Source: an uncultured Pseudorhodobacter sp. | GTDB lineage: Bacteria; Pseudomonadota; Alphaproteobacteria; Rhodobacterales; Rhodobacteraceae | Assembly: GCA_945952425.1 (NCBI GenBank) | Contig: CAMFIX010000169.1 | Location: forward strand, 1 to 6,638 | DNA length: 6,638 bases | Direction: 5' to 3' | Part shown: piece after piece, positions 1 through 6,085 of the stretch | How positions within the stretch are numbered: position 1 is the first letter of the stretch | Layout of the letters: each line of letters opens with the position of its first letter | Translations under genes and position numbers: made by a program | The notes under the pieces: model-generated | The model's database searches: none | The model's input: the letters and a program-made list of their open reading frames with translations, nothing else | Told to the model about the DNA's origin: nothing

Positions 1-72
1 GGTCAAGCCCGAGCATGACGAGCCCTCGCCCGTCACACCTTCGTCACCTCGCCGGCACAAGGCACTGACCCC
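1..72. other. Sequence upstream of phnL; possible tail of a preceding gene
   Basis: This short left edge holds no complete gene. On the plus strand all three frames close before or at the phnL start, with stops at 16-18, 66-68 and 74-76. The last of these overlaps the phnL ATG as ATGA. A C-P lyase cluster would normally have phnK just upstream, but none of the three short tails can be recognised as a PhnK C-terminus, so the end of the preceding gene cannot be fixed. The frame stopping at 16-18 would leave a 54-bp gap containing the direct repeat at 30-47. An AAGG at 59-62 could serve as a weak ribosome binding site for phnL. Confidence 0.4.
30..47 (+). promoter_or_regulatory. Possible Pho-box-like direct repeat upstream of phnL
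   Basis: Two heptamers, CCGTCAC (30-36) and TCGTCAC (41-47), are separated by four bases, giving the 11-bp period of PhoB half-sites. Against the consensus half-site CTGTCAC they match 6 of 7 and 5 of 7 positions. The repeat lies 25 bp before the phnL ATG. Against it, the spacer lacks the usual A/T bias, GC-rich DNA yields such matches by chance, and the site could lie inside the tail of an upstream gene. It is offered as a candidate internal phosphate-starvation promoter element only. Confidence 0.25.
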
Positions 73-765
73 ATGACCACGATGATTCAGGTCGAGAACG
101 TCGCCAAGACCTTCACCCTGCACAACCAGGGCGGCACAAGGCTGTCGGTCATGGCGGGGGCCGCCTTGCACGTCGGCCCCGGAGAATGCGTGGCGCTGAC
201 CGGGGCCTCGGGCGCGGGCAAGTCGACGCTGATGCGGATGATCTGGGGGAATTACCTGGCCGAGGCGGGCTCGATCCGCATTGCGGGGGTGGAGGTCGTG
301 GGCGCCGACCCCCGCGCGATCCTGGCCTTGCGGCGGGGCACCTTGGGCCATGTCAGCCAGTTCCTGCGCGTGGTGCCGCGGGTGCCGACCGTGGATGTGG
401 TGGCCGAACCGCTTTTGTCGCTGGGCCTGCCGACTGAGACGGCGCGCGCCACGGCCCAAGCCCTGCTCCGCCGACTGAACATTCCGTCGCGGCTCTGGTC
501 CCTGTCGCCCACCACTTTCTCGGGCGGCGAGCAGCAGCGGGTCAACATCGCGCGGGGGTTCATCCATCCCTGGCCGGTTCTGCTTTTGGACGAGCCGACG
601 GCGAGCCTCGATGCCGGCAATCGCGAAGTGGTCCTGCAGCTGATCGAAGAGGCCAAGGCGCGCGGGGCGGCGATCCTGGGGATTTTCCACGACGAGGCGG
701 CGCGGGCGCGGGTGTGCGACCGGGTGGTCGATGTGACGGGCTTCACGCCTGCGCGTGTCGCATGA
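73..765 (+). CDS. phnL: PhnL, ABC-type ATPase subunit of the C-P lyase system
   Basis: This 230-residue protein is a complete ABC ATPase with no membrane segment, close to the usual PhnL length. Visible motifs are Walker A GASGAGKST (44-52), the Q-loop Gln (Q96 in HVSQFLRVVPR), signature FSGGEQQ (149-155), Walker B VLLLDE (169-174), D-loop SLD (178-180) and the switch His (H206). The R-V-V-P-R stretch after the Q-loop and the IARGFIHPWPVLLLDEPT segment are typical of PhnL rather than PhnK. By family knowledge PhnL works with PhnG, PhnH and PhnI in forming alpha-D-ribose 1-methylphosphonate 5-triphosphate from ATP and methylphosphonate; it is not a transporter ATPase. The start at 73 is favoured because it gives the expected length; an ATG at 82 is an alternative. 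The stop overlaps the phnN start (ATGA at 762-765), so the two genes are probably co-transcribed and translationally coupled. Confidence 0.95.
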   Translation: MTTMIQVENVAKTFTLHNQGGTRLSVMAGAALHVGPGECVALTGASGAGKSTLMRMIWGNYLAEAGSIRIAGVEVVGADPRAILALRRGTLGHVSQFLRVVPRVPTVDVVAEPLLSLGLPTETARATAQALLRRLNIPSRLWSLSPTTFSGGEQQRVNIARGFIHPWPVLLLDEPTASLDAGNREVVLQLIEEAKARGAAILGIFHDEAARARVCDRVVDVTGFTPARVA

Positions 766-1295
766 TCTTTGCAGTGGTCGGGCCTTCGGGGGCGGGGAAG
801 GACACGCTTTTGGCCGGGGCGGTGCAGGCCGACCCAAGGTTGCATTGGGCGCGCCGCGTGGTGACGCGGACCTCCCAGGCGGGGCATGAGCCCTTCGACG
901 GCGTGGACGAGGCGGCCTTTGCGCGCCGTCTGGCGGCGGGGGAATTCGCGCTGCACTGGCAGGCGCATAACCTGTCCTATGCCATCCCCCATGCCGAACT
1001 GGCGCCGAGCCGCGCGGGGCGGCCGGTGATCTTCAACGGCTCGCGCCAGGCGATCGGGGCGGCCTTGGCGGCTTTGCCGGGCTTGCGGGTGATCCGCATC
1101 TGCGCGCCCTCGCGGGTTCTGGCCGAGCGGCTGGCGGCGCGGGGGCGGGAGAGCCGCGAAGAGATCGAGGCCCGGCTGGTGCGCGCAGCCTATGACCTGC
1201 CCGAGGGGCTGGACGTGGTCGATGTGGTGAACGATGCGACGCCCGCAGAGGGCATCGCCCGGCTGCTCGCGGCGCTTCAGCCCGCCAGGGTGTGA
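762..1295 (+). CDS. phnN: PhnN, ribose 1,5-bisphosphate phosphokinase
   Basis: This 177-residue P-loop kinase resembles guanylate kinases. The P-loop GPSGAGKDT (7-15), with Asp where most P-loops have Ser or Thr, is characteristic of PhnN. Further conserved parts are RRVVTRT (31-37), HWQAHNLSYAIP (65-76) and the FNGSR segment (91-95). The family enzyme uses ATP to convert ribose 1,5-bisphosphate to PRPP, the last step of the C-P lyase route, feeding phosphonate-derived ribose phosphate back to nucleotide synthesis. The frame is open upstream to an ATG at 714 inside phnL, but 762 puts the P-loop at the normal position near the N-terminus and makes the ATGA overlap with phnL. No Shine-Dalgarno sequence is evident before it, which fits translational coupling. 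Its 3' end overlaps the convergent DUF1045 gene by 19 bp. Confidence 0.95.
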   Translation: MIFAVVGPSGAGKDTLLAGAVQADPRLHWARRVVTRTSQAGHEPFDGVDEAAFARRLAAGEFALHWQAHNLSYAIPHAELAPSRAGRPVIFNGSRQAIGAALAALPGLRVIRICAPSRVLAERLAARGRESREEIEARLVRAAYDLPEGLDVVDVVNDATPAEGIARLLAALQPARV

Positions 1296-1930
1296 CGCGC
1301 GATCAGGTGAAAGCGGCCCTCCGCCTCGCCGAAGAGGCAAAGGTCGGAGATCGTGAAAGGGGCGGGCAGCGGGCCGAAATGGGCGGCGGCGCGGGGTTCG
1401 ATGTCGGCGAGGGTTTCGGGCGGGAAGGAGCCCGAAAGGGTCAGGTGAAAGCGGAACTCCTCCATCACATGCGGATAGCCCCAGAGGTCGAGAAGCGCGC
1501 GCTTGCGGGGCGAAAGGCTCTCGGGGCGGCGGCGGGCGATTTCGGCCGCGGTCAGGGGGGCGCGGGCGGGGTCGAGGCTCTGCACCACCTCGGCCGCCAA
1601 AGCCTGCAGGGCGGCGGTGTCACCCGTGGGGATCATGGCGAGGAAGCCTCCCAGCCGGGCGATGCGCAAGCCCTCCAGCGTCACCGGCGCAAGTCGGGTG
1701 CACAGCGCAGCGAAGGCGGTCTCCAGCCGGGCCTCGTCCCAGCCCTCGGCCAGACGGAAGGGCGCCTTCACCGTGCCGTGGAAGCCGTATTTCCGCGGCT
1801 CGGCCGTCCAATCCGCGGGAATGTCGGAGGCGACCTCGCGGCCCGCCAGGTTGTCCCACCCCAGCCACGCCGCAGCCCGCGCCGCAAAAGCCCCCTGCCC
1901 CGCCCAGTAGATCGCATAGCGCCGATACAT
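1277..1930 (-). CDS. DUF1045 / TIGR03223-type phosphonate-cluster protein, 2H phosphoesterase fold
   Basis: This 217-residue protein begins MYRRYAIYWAG and carries the two H-x-T motifs that define 2H phosphoesterases: HGTVKAPF with H51 and T53, and HLTLSGSF with H162 and T164. The first motif lies in the segment RKYGFHGTVKAPF, a hallmark of the DUF1045 family found repeatedly inside phn clusters. There is no signal peptide or membrane segment, so it is probably cytoplasmic. 2H enzymes act on cyclic phosphates and 2',5' linkages. Inference: it could open 5-phosphoribosyl 1,2-cyclic phosphate, the PhnJ product, as PhnP does elsewhere. The frame is open upstream, but the ATG at 1930 is preceded by a strong ribosome binding site, GGAGGG, four bases away (1935-1940), and starts the protein at the usual place. 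It lies antisense within the phn cluster, overlapping the phnN tail and divergent from phnM. Confidence 0.92.
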   Translation of the reverse strand: MYRRYAIYWAGQGAFAARAAAWLGWDNLAGREVASDIPADWTAEPRKYGFHGTVKAPFRLAEGWDEARLETAFAALCTRLAPVTLEGLRIARLGGFLAMIPTGDTAALQALAAEVVQSLDPARAPLTAAEIARRRPESLSPRKRALLDLWGYPHVMEEFRFHLTLSGSFPPETLADIEPRAAAHFGPLPAPFTISDLCLFGEAEGRFHLIARHTLAG

Positions 1931-1952
1931 CAGACCCTCCGTTTGCCGTCTT

Positions 1953-1983
1953 CTGTCATGCTCTTGTGACAGTCGAATGTCAT
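1953..1983. promoter_or_regulatory. Pho-box-like half-site cluster between the DUF1045 gene and phnM
   Basis: The 85-bp divergent gap holds three sequences like the PhoB half-site CTGTCA(T/C). On the plus strand CTGTCAT (1953-1959) is followed four bases later by the weaker TTGTGAC (1964-1970, 5 of 7 to CTGTCAC). On the minus strand ATGACAT (1983-1977) is followed four bases later by CTGTCAC (1972-1966), together 12 of 14 matches to CTGTCAT-N4-CTGTCAC. Both arrangements have the 11-bp period of PhoB sites. The same bases also form a perfect inverted repeat, CTGTCA (1953-1958) and TGACAG (1967-1972), with an 8-bp spacer, so a dimeric repressor operator is the main alternative. The site would serve phnM on one side and the DUF1045 gene on the other. 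No convincing -10 elements were seen. Confidence 0.5.
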
Positions 1984-2015
1984 GCCCAAGACAAACCCGA
2001 ACCCCGGAACGACCG

Positions 2016-3152
2016 ATGACCGAGACCGTCCTTGCCAATGCCCGCATCCTGTTGCCCGATGGGCTGACCCACGGCAACCTCTTGATCCGCGAAGGCGTGA
2101 TCGTCGATGTCTCGACCGGGGGCGCCCCGCGCGGGGCCGAGGATGTCGCGCGCGACCTGATCCTGCCGGGGCTCGTGGAGCTGCACACCGACAACCTGGA
2201 GCGCCATATCGAGCCGCGGCCCAAGGTCGACTGGCCGCATCGCGCCGCGATCCTGGCCCATGACGGAGAGCTCGCGGCCTGCGGCATCACCACGGTTTTC
2301 GACGCTTTGCGGCTGGGGACGGATGACGATCCGCTGGGGACCAAGGGCGAATATGCCCGCGCCGTCGCCGATGACATCCTGGACCTGCGCACCGAAGGCG
2401 CGCTGCGCATCGACCATCGGCTGCATCTGCGGGCCGAGGTCTGCTCGGCCCAGCTGGTGCCCGAGCTGGATCGGTTCGGGCCGGGCGACGGGGTCGGCAT
2501 CGTCAGCCTGATGGACCATACGCCGGGGCAAAGGCAGTTCCGCGACCTCGACAAGCTGCGGGCCTATGTGGTGGGCAAGAGGGGGCTGTCGGAAGAGGCC
2601 TTCCAGGCGCAGATCGCGACGCAGCAAGAGCTTGGCGCGCGCGTGCGCGACGGGCACGAGGCGGCGGTGGTTGCGGCCTGTCGGCGCTACGGCGCGGTGC
2701 TGGCCAGCCATGACGACACGACCGCCGAGCAGGTGATGGCGAGCCATGCCCATGGCGCCCGGCTGGCGGAGTTCCCGACGACGGTCGAGGCGGCCAGCGC
2801 CTGCCGCGCCCATGGCATCGCGGTGATGATGGGGGCGCCGAACCTGGTGCGCGGCGGCTCTCACTCCGGCAATGTCGCGGCCAAGGATCTGGCCGAGGCG
2901 GATCTCTTGGACATCGTCAGCTCCGACTACGTTCCGGCCGCGTTGTTGATGGCGGGGCTGATGCTGGGCGACCTTTGGGACGACCTCGCCCGCGGCATCG
3001 CCACGGTCAGCGCCAACCCGGCCGAGGCGGCGGGCCTGCGCGACCGCGGGCGGATCGCTCCGGGGATGCGCGCCGACCTGATCCGCGTGCGGCGCATCGC
3101 GGGCGGGGCGCGGGTCGCCGGCACCTGGGTCGAGGGCCGGCGCGTCGCCTGA
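2016..3152 (+). CDS. phnM: PhnM, alpha-D-ribose 1-methylphosphonate 5-triphosphate diphosphatase
   Basis: This 378-residue amidohydrolase-superfamily protein has the usual PhnM length. Conserved stretches are LPGLVELHTDNLERH (50-64, with the metal-site residues H57 and D59 expected in this family), DHRLHLRAE (133-141), MDHTPGQRQ (166-174), SHDDT (231-235), the segment MGAPNLVRGGSHSGN, and VSSDYVPAAL (301-310) with the likely catalytic Asp D304. The family enzyme releases pyrophosphate from the triphosphate to give ribose 1-methylphosphonate 5-phosphate, the substrate of PhnJ. The ATG at 2016 is chosen because MTETVLANARILLPDG is a standard PhnM beginning and a GGAA lies 6 bases before it (2006-2009); an in-frame ATG at 1977 would add 13 unrelated residues and overlap the Pho-like site. 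Its TGA is immediately followed by the reversed stop codon of the RTX protease. Confidence 0.96.
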   Translation: MTETVLANARILLPDGLTHGNLLIREGVIVDVSTGGAPRGAEDVARDLILPGLVELHTDNLERHIEPRPKVDWPHRAAILAHDGELAACGITTVFDALRLGTDDDPLGTKGEYARAVADDILDLRTEGALRIDHRLHLRAEVCSAQLVPELDRFGPGDGVGIVSLMDHTPGQRQFRDLDKLRAYVVGKRGLSEEAFQAQIATQQELGARVRDGHEAAVVAACRRYGAVLASHDDTTAEQVMASHAHGARLAEFPTTVEAASACRAHGIAVMMGAPNLVRGGSHSGNVAAKDLAEADLLDIVSSDYVPAALLMAGLMLGDLWDDLARGIATVSANPAEAAGLRDRGRIAPGMRADLIRVRRIAGGARVAGTWVEGRRVA

Positions 3153-5942
3153 TCAGGCCAGCAGGAAGTCGCTGGCCGTGAGGCCTTGCGGCAGGTTGGT
3201 CAGGTGCAGCGCCAGGACCGGATCGTAGAACGCATCCGAGCCGTCGCGGTCGAACCACAGATCGCCCGTCGACTTGTCATAGATCACCCGGTCGGTGGCG
3301 GCCTCGGCCAGGCCCGTGGCGTTCATGCGGAACTCCAAGGCGTCCAGCCAATGCAGCGCGTAATTGCCGGTGTGCAGGATGATCGTATCGACGCCATCCT
3401 TGAAGTCGGTGAGCGTGTCGGCCAGGGCAGCGTCGGCGACCACCGTGCTGAAGAGGTCGCGCCCGCTGCCGCCGGTCATCAGCACGGCGCTGTTGTTGCC
3501 GGTCAGCGTGTCGTCCCCTGCCCCGCCGATCAGCGTGTCGGCGCCGCCGTGCCCGTCCAAGACGTCGTTGCCCGCGCCGCCGGTCATCACTTGGGCGAAC
3601 TCATTGCCCACCAGCGTCAGCGAGACGCCCTTGGCCTTGATCGCCTCGATCTCGACCCCCGCGGCCAGGGTATAGTTGGCCGAGGTCAGGATCGTGTCAT
3701 AGCCGCTGGCGAGGTCTTCATAAATGACCGCGCGGCTGTCAGCGATGATGAACGTGTCATTGCCCGCGCCGCCAAACATCACATCGGTGCCCAGCCCCCC
3801 GATCAGCGTGTCATCGCCGTCCAGCCCGTTCAGCGTATCGCCCCCGCCGCCGCCCCGCAGGACGTTGTTGCCGAAGCTGCCGAGGATGGTCTGGGCGAAT
3901 TCGTTGCCGGTCAGGTTCACATCGGTGGTCGCGCCGGGCGTGTCATAGCCCAGGAACTCGACCTCGGCCCCGCGGCGCAGCACGAAATCGCCGGTGGCAA
4001 AGACCTGGTCATAACCCTGGCCCACGGCCTCGAAGACCTTGTCGCCGGTGGTGACCCAGAAGCTGTCGTTGCCGTCGCCGCCGTCCATCCGGTCGGCCCC
4101 TGCCCCGCCGATCAGCGTGTCGCTGCCATCGCCGCCGAGCAGCGTATCGGCATGGTCGGCCCCGACCAGCCAGTCGTTGCCCGCCTTGCCGTCAAGCCGC
4201 GCCCCCGACCCCGAGCCCAGGACGATCAGCACATTGTCCAGCTGGTTGCCCGCAAGCGTCACGCCGCCGGTGCTGTCCACCGTCACATTCTCGACGCCGA
4301 GGATCGTGTGGGTCTCGGCCCCGCCGACCCCCGCCCCGGTGTATTTGCCGGTGTTGAGCGCCACCGACAGGTTGTCCGTCGCGGTGAAACTGGCCGTGTC
4401 GTTGCCCGCCCCGCCATAGACCTCGTCCCAACCATGCGCCTGGTTCAGGATGACCAGGTCGTCGCCCTGCCCGCCATAGACCGTGTCCCAGCCCCAGCCG
4501 CCGACCAAGGTGTCGTTGCCCTCGGCGCCCTGCAGCAGGTCGTTGCCGCCCGAGGTGATGCCGGCATTGTCCATATCCTCGCCCCGCAGCCAGTTGCCCA
4601 GCTCGTTGCCGGTGATCCTGTCGTTGCCGGTGCCGCCGATGGCATTCTCGACCTCGGTGCCATAGGCGATGCCCATGTTCAGCACGCCCCCCAGCACATC
4701 GGACGAGGCGCCCTGATGCAGGTCGATGCGCTGGTCGCCCGCAAAGCCCGACATATCGACCGTGTCGATCCCGCCGTTGTCGAAAATGGTGAAGGCCACG
4801 TAATTCTGATGCGACGGGTCGTTCAGCAAGACCGCGGCATCCAGCGCCGCATTGCCGGTGTTGGAGTGATAGCCATAGGTCGTGTCGCCGGTGCGCGTCG
4901 TGGTCGACAGGCCGTACAGCGTGCCGATGGCGTAGATGTCGGCAATCATCGGCGTCAGCACGTAACGGAAGCTGGCGTTGATATAGCTGTTATAGCTGGC
5001 ATAGCTGAACTCGTCGTTCAGCGACTGCATGTAGGACATGATCGACAGGTGCTGGCTGTCGTTCAGGTAATAATTGTCGGTGCCGAATTCCGCCCAGCCG
5101 TTGTAATTGCCCGCATGGCCGAGGCCGAGCGCATGGCCGAGCTCGTGGACATAGGTCTCGAAGGAATAGCTGTTCATGCCGGTGCCGAACGTCGCCAGCC
5201 AGCTCGTCGTCACCATGACGTCGGAGGAGATGATCTCGGTGTTGCCCGGCGCGAGGTTGGTGCTGCAATAGGCGGTGGCAGAGGCGTCGCTGTCGTCGAA
5301 ATCGACCATCGCCGCGCCGCCGGTCGCCGCGGCGATGGTGACGCCGAGGATATCGGCCCACATCTGCAACGCCTGCACCGCCAAAGCCGCCCCCGCTGTC
5401 GTCAGCTTGCCGATGTCATAGGTCAGCGTGCCCGAAGAGAGGTCGAAGGCCTGCGCCGGTTGCTCGGCAGACTTGCCGGTGAAATAGGTGTTGAAATGGT
5501 TGGTCAGCTCCCAGGCGATATCGGGCACGGTCAGGACCAGCCCATCCACGTTGTTCGGTGCGACGGTCAGCAGGAAATCGCCGGTATAGGCCGGGTCGTA
5601 GCCGGAAATCTCCAGGTAATAGGTGCCATCGACCGAGGCGGAAAACGTACCGACCGAGCTCAGCCCCATCTGCGTATTGCCGTCGTCCATCTGCGACACC
5701 TGGTTGCCGTCGGCGTCATAGATCGTCAGCAACGTGTCCGACAGCGGCGTGAAGCCCACGCCCATCACGCGGAAGTCCAGGGCCTGCCCGGCCGTCAGGT
5801 GGATGGCATACATGTCGCGGTCGCCGACCGTGTCGATGCGGCCGTAGATCGAGGTTCCGACCACCATCGTGCCGGCGGTTTCCATCGTGTCTCCGATGTC
5901 GGAGGTCGGCAATTGCGCGGCAATCGTGGGGACGGTCGGCAT
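3153..5942 (-). CDS. Serralysin-type (M10) RTX metalloprotease with N-terminal PPC-like domain
   Basis: This 929-residue protein is about twice the length of classical serralysins. It has no Sec signal peptide, as expected for type I secretion. Residues about 20-128 form a PPC-like beta domain (GRIDTVGDRDMYAIHL, DGTYYLEISGYDP). Residues about 135-345 are the catalytic domain, with HELGHALGLGH (H266, E267, H270, H276 as zinc ligands and catalytic Glu) and the Met-turn SIMSY (M302, with Y304 the likely serralysin tyrosine ligand). From about 436 to 829 there are roughly 18 calcium-binding GGxGxD repeats, some degenerate, in five blocks. Residues about 618-697 and 720-796 are two copies of a module of about 100 residues containing GNEFAQ. 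The C-terminus LTASDFLLA fits an uncleaved type I secretion signal. One Cys (C226) is present, in the catalytic domain. No transporter or inhibitor gene is in the window. The ATG at 5942 has an AGGAG eight bases upstream. It probably degrades extracellular protein in a calcium-dependent form. Confidence 0.95.
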   Translation of the reverse strand: MPTVPTIAAQLPTSDIGDTMETAGTMVVGTSIYGRIDTVGDRDMYAIHLTAGQALDFRVMGVGFTPLSDTLLTIYDADGNQVSQMDDGNTQMGLSSVGTFSASVDGTYYLEISGYDPAYTGDFLLTVAPNNVDGLVLTVPDIAWELTNHFNTYFTGKSAEQPAQAFDLSSGTLTYDIGKLTTAGAALAVQALQMWADILGVTIAAATGGAAMVDFDDSDASATAYCSTNLAPGNTEIISSDVMVTTSWLATFGTGMNSYSFETYVHELGHALGLGHAGNYNGWAEFGTDNYYLNDSQHLSIMSYMQSLNDEFSYASYNSYINASFRYVLTPMIADIYAIGTLYGLSTTTRTGDTTYGYHSNTGNAALDAAVLLNDPSHQNYVAFTIFDNGGIDTVDMSGFAGDQRIDLHQGASSDVLGGVLNMGIAYGTEVENAIGGTGNDRITGNELGNWLRGEDMDNAGITSGGNDLLQGAEGNDTLVGGWGWDTVYGGQGDDLVILNQAHGWDEVYGGAGNDTASFTATDNLSVALNTGKYTGAGVGGAETHTILGVENVTVDSTGGVTLAGNQLDNVLIVLGSGSGARLDGKAGNDWLVGADHADTLLGGDGSDTLIGGAGADRMDGGDGNDSFWVTTGDKVFEAVGQGYDQVFATGDFVLRRGAEVEFLGYDTPGATTDVNLTGNEFAQTILGSFGNNVLRGGGGGDTLNGLDGDDTLIGGLGTDVMFGGAGNDTFIIADSRAVIYEDLASGYDTILTSANYTLAAGVEIEAIKAKGVSLTLVGNEFAQVMTGGAGNDVLDGHGGADTLIGGAGDDTLTGNNSAVLMTGGSGRDLFSTVVADAALADTLTDFKDGVDTIILHTGNYALHWLDALEFRMNATGLAEAATDRVIYDKSTGDLWFDRDGSDAFYDPVLALHLTNLPQGLTASDFLLA
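3156..3177. terminator. Hairpin just past the phnM stop, inside the protease 3' end
   Basis: GGCCAGC (3156-3162) and GCTGGCC (3171-3177) are perfect inverted repeats with an 8-base loop. The stem begins three bases after the phnM TGA and lies within the last eight codons of the convergent protease gene. A GC-rich 7-bp stem there could help end or stabilise transcripts coming from either side. There is no T-run after it on either strand, so it is not a canonical intrinsic terminator, and its bases also encode the secretion-signal end of the protease. Confidence 0.35.
3515..3540 (-). repeat. 26-bp exact direct repeat in protease RTX region, copy 1
   Basis: This stretch is identical over 26 bases to 4097-4122, in the same orientation and reading frame. 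It encodes the RTX core DTLIGGAG (802-809). The exact nucleotide identity, including synonymous positions, points to duplication or gene conversion among repeats rather than only protein-level similarity. Confidence 0.8.
4097..4122 (-). repeat. 26-bp exact direct repeat in protease RTX region, copy 2
   Basis: This is the second copy of the 3515-3540 repeat, offset by 582 bp (194 codons). It encodes DTLIGGAG at residues 608-615. A related but imperfect version is found near 3799-3818, within another RTX block. Confidence 0.8.
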
Positions 5943-6018
5943 TCGTGGCTCTCCTGGAGGCGGGGGGAGTCGCGCACAACCTGCGCGCGAAATTGGTATT
6001 GGCCCGGTCTGAAAAAAG

Positions 6019-6033
6019 TTAACTAATTGTTAT
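6019..6033. promoter_or_regulatory. CtrA-like half-site pair
   Basis: TTAA at 6019-6022 is followed, seven bases later, by TTAT at 6030-6033. The CtrA recognition pattern in alphaproteobacteria is TTAA-N7-TTAA, so the match is 7 of 8. On the protease-coding strand it reads ATAA-N7-TTAAC, about 75-90 bp before the ATG. AT-rich patches produce this pattern easily, so it is a weak candidate. Confidence 0.2.
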
Positions 6034-6085
6034 CTTGCCATTTTCAGCCTGTGCTGTCCACCGCGGGGTGCAGCTGCTTTCATCT

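Noticed and set aside
1..11. Shared 11-mer GGTCAAGCCCG at the left edge and near 6228, as possible flanking repeats of an element
   Set aside because: The second copy is inside conserved amidase coding sequence, the match does not extend, and no transposase, integrase or tRNA gene is present between them.
1323..1338. Small inverted repeat GCCTC/GAGGC as a terminator for phnN
   Set aside because: The stem is only five base pairs, has no T-run, and lies in conserved coding sequence of the DUF1045 gene, so chance is the simpler explanation.
252..1340. 362-residue minus-strand open frame over phnL and phnN
   Set aside because: It runs antisense to two conserved P-loop proteins, and its translation is Arg/Pro/Ala-rich with no recognisable motif.
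1931..2554. N-terminal extension of the DUF1045 frame into antisense phnM
   Set aside because: The extra 208 residues are Ser/Arg-rich antisense sequence; the strong GGAGGG site before the ATG at 1930 and the normal family length support the short form.
1980..2864. 294-residue minus-strand open frame inside phnM
   Set aside because: It is a shadow of phnM, with no motif or ribosome binding site and Arg/Gln-rich composition.
3480..4700. Regular GC-rich repeats as a CRISPR or satellite array
   Set aside because: The repeats keep the reading frame and encode GGxGxD calcium-binding nonapeptides; they lack the near-identical repeat plus unique spacer pattern of CRISPR.
3186..6026. 946-residue plus-strand open frame as a real gene
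   Set aside because: It is the codon-register mirror of a clearly recognisable RTX protease, starts at a TTG with no ribosome binding site, and its translation is a low-complexity Val/Ala/Gly/Arg/Asp-rich sequence with no family signature.
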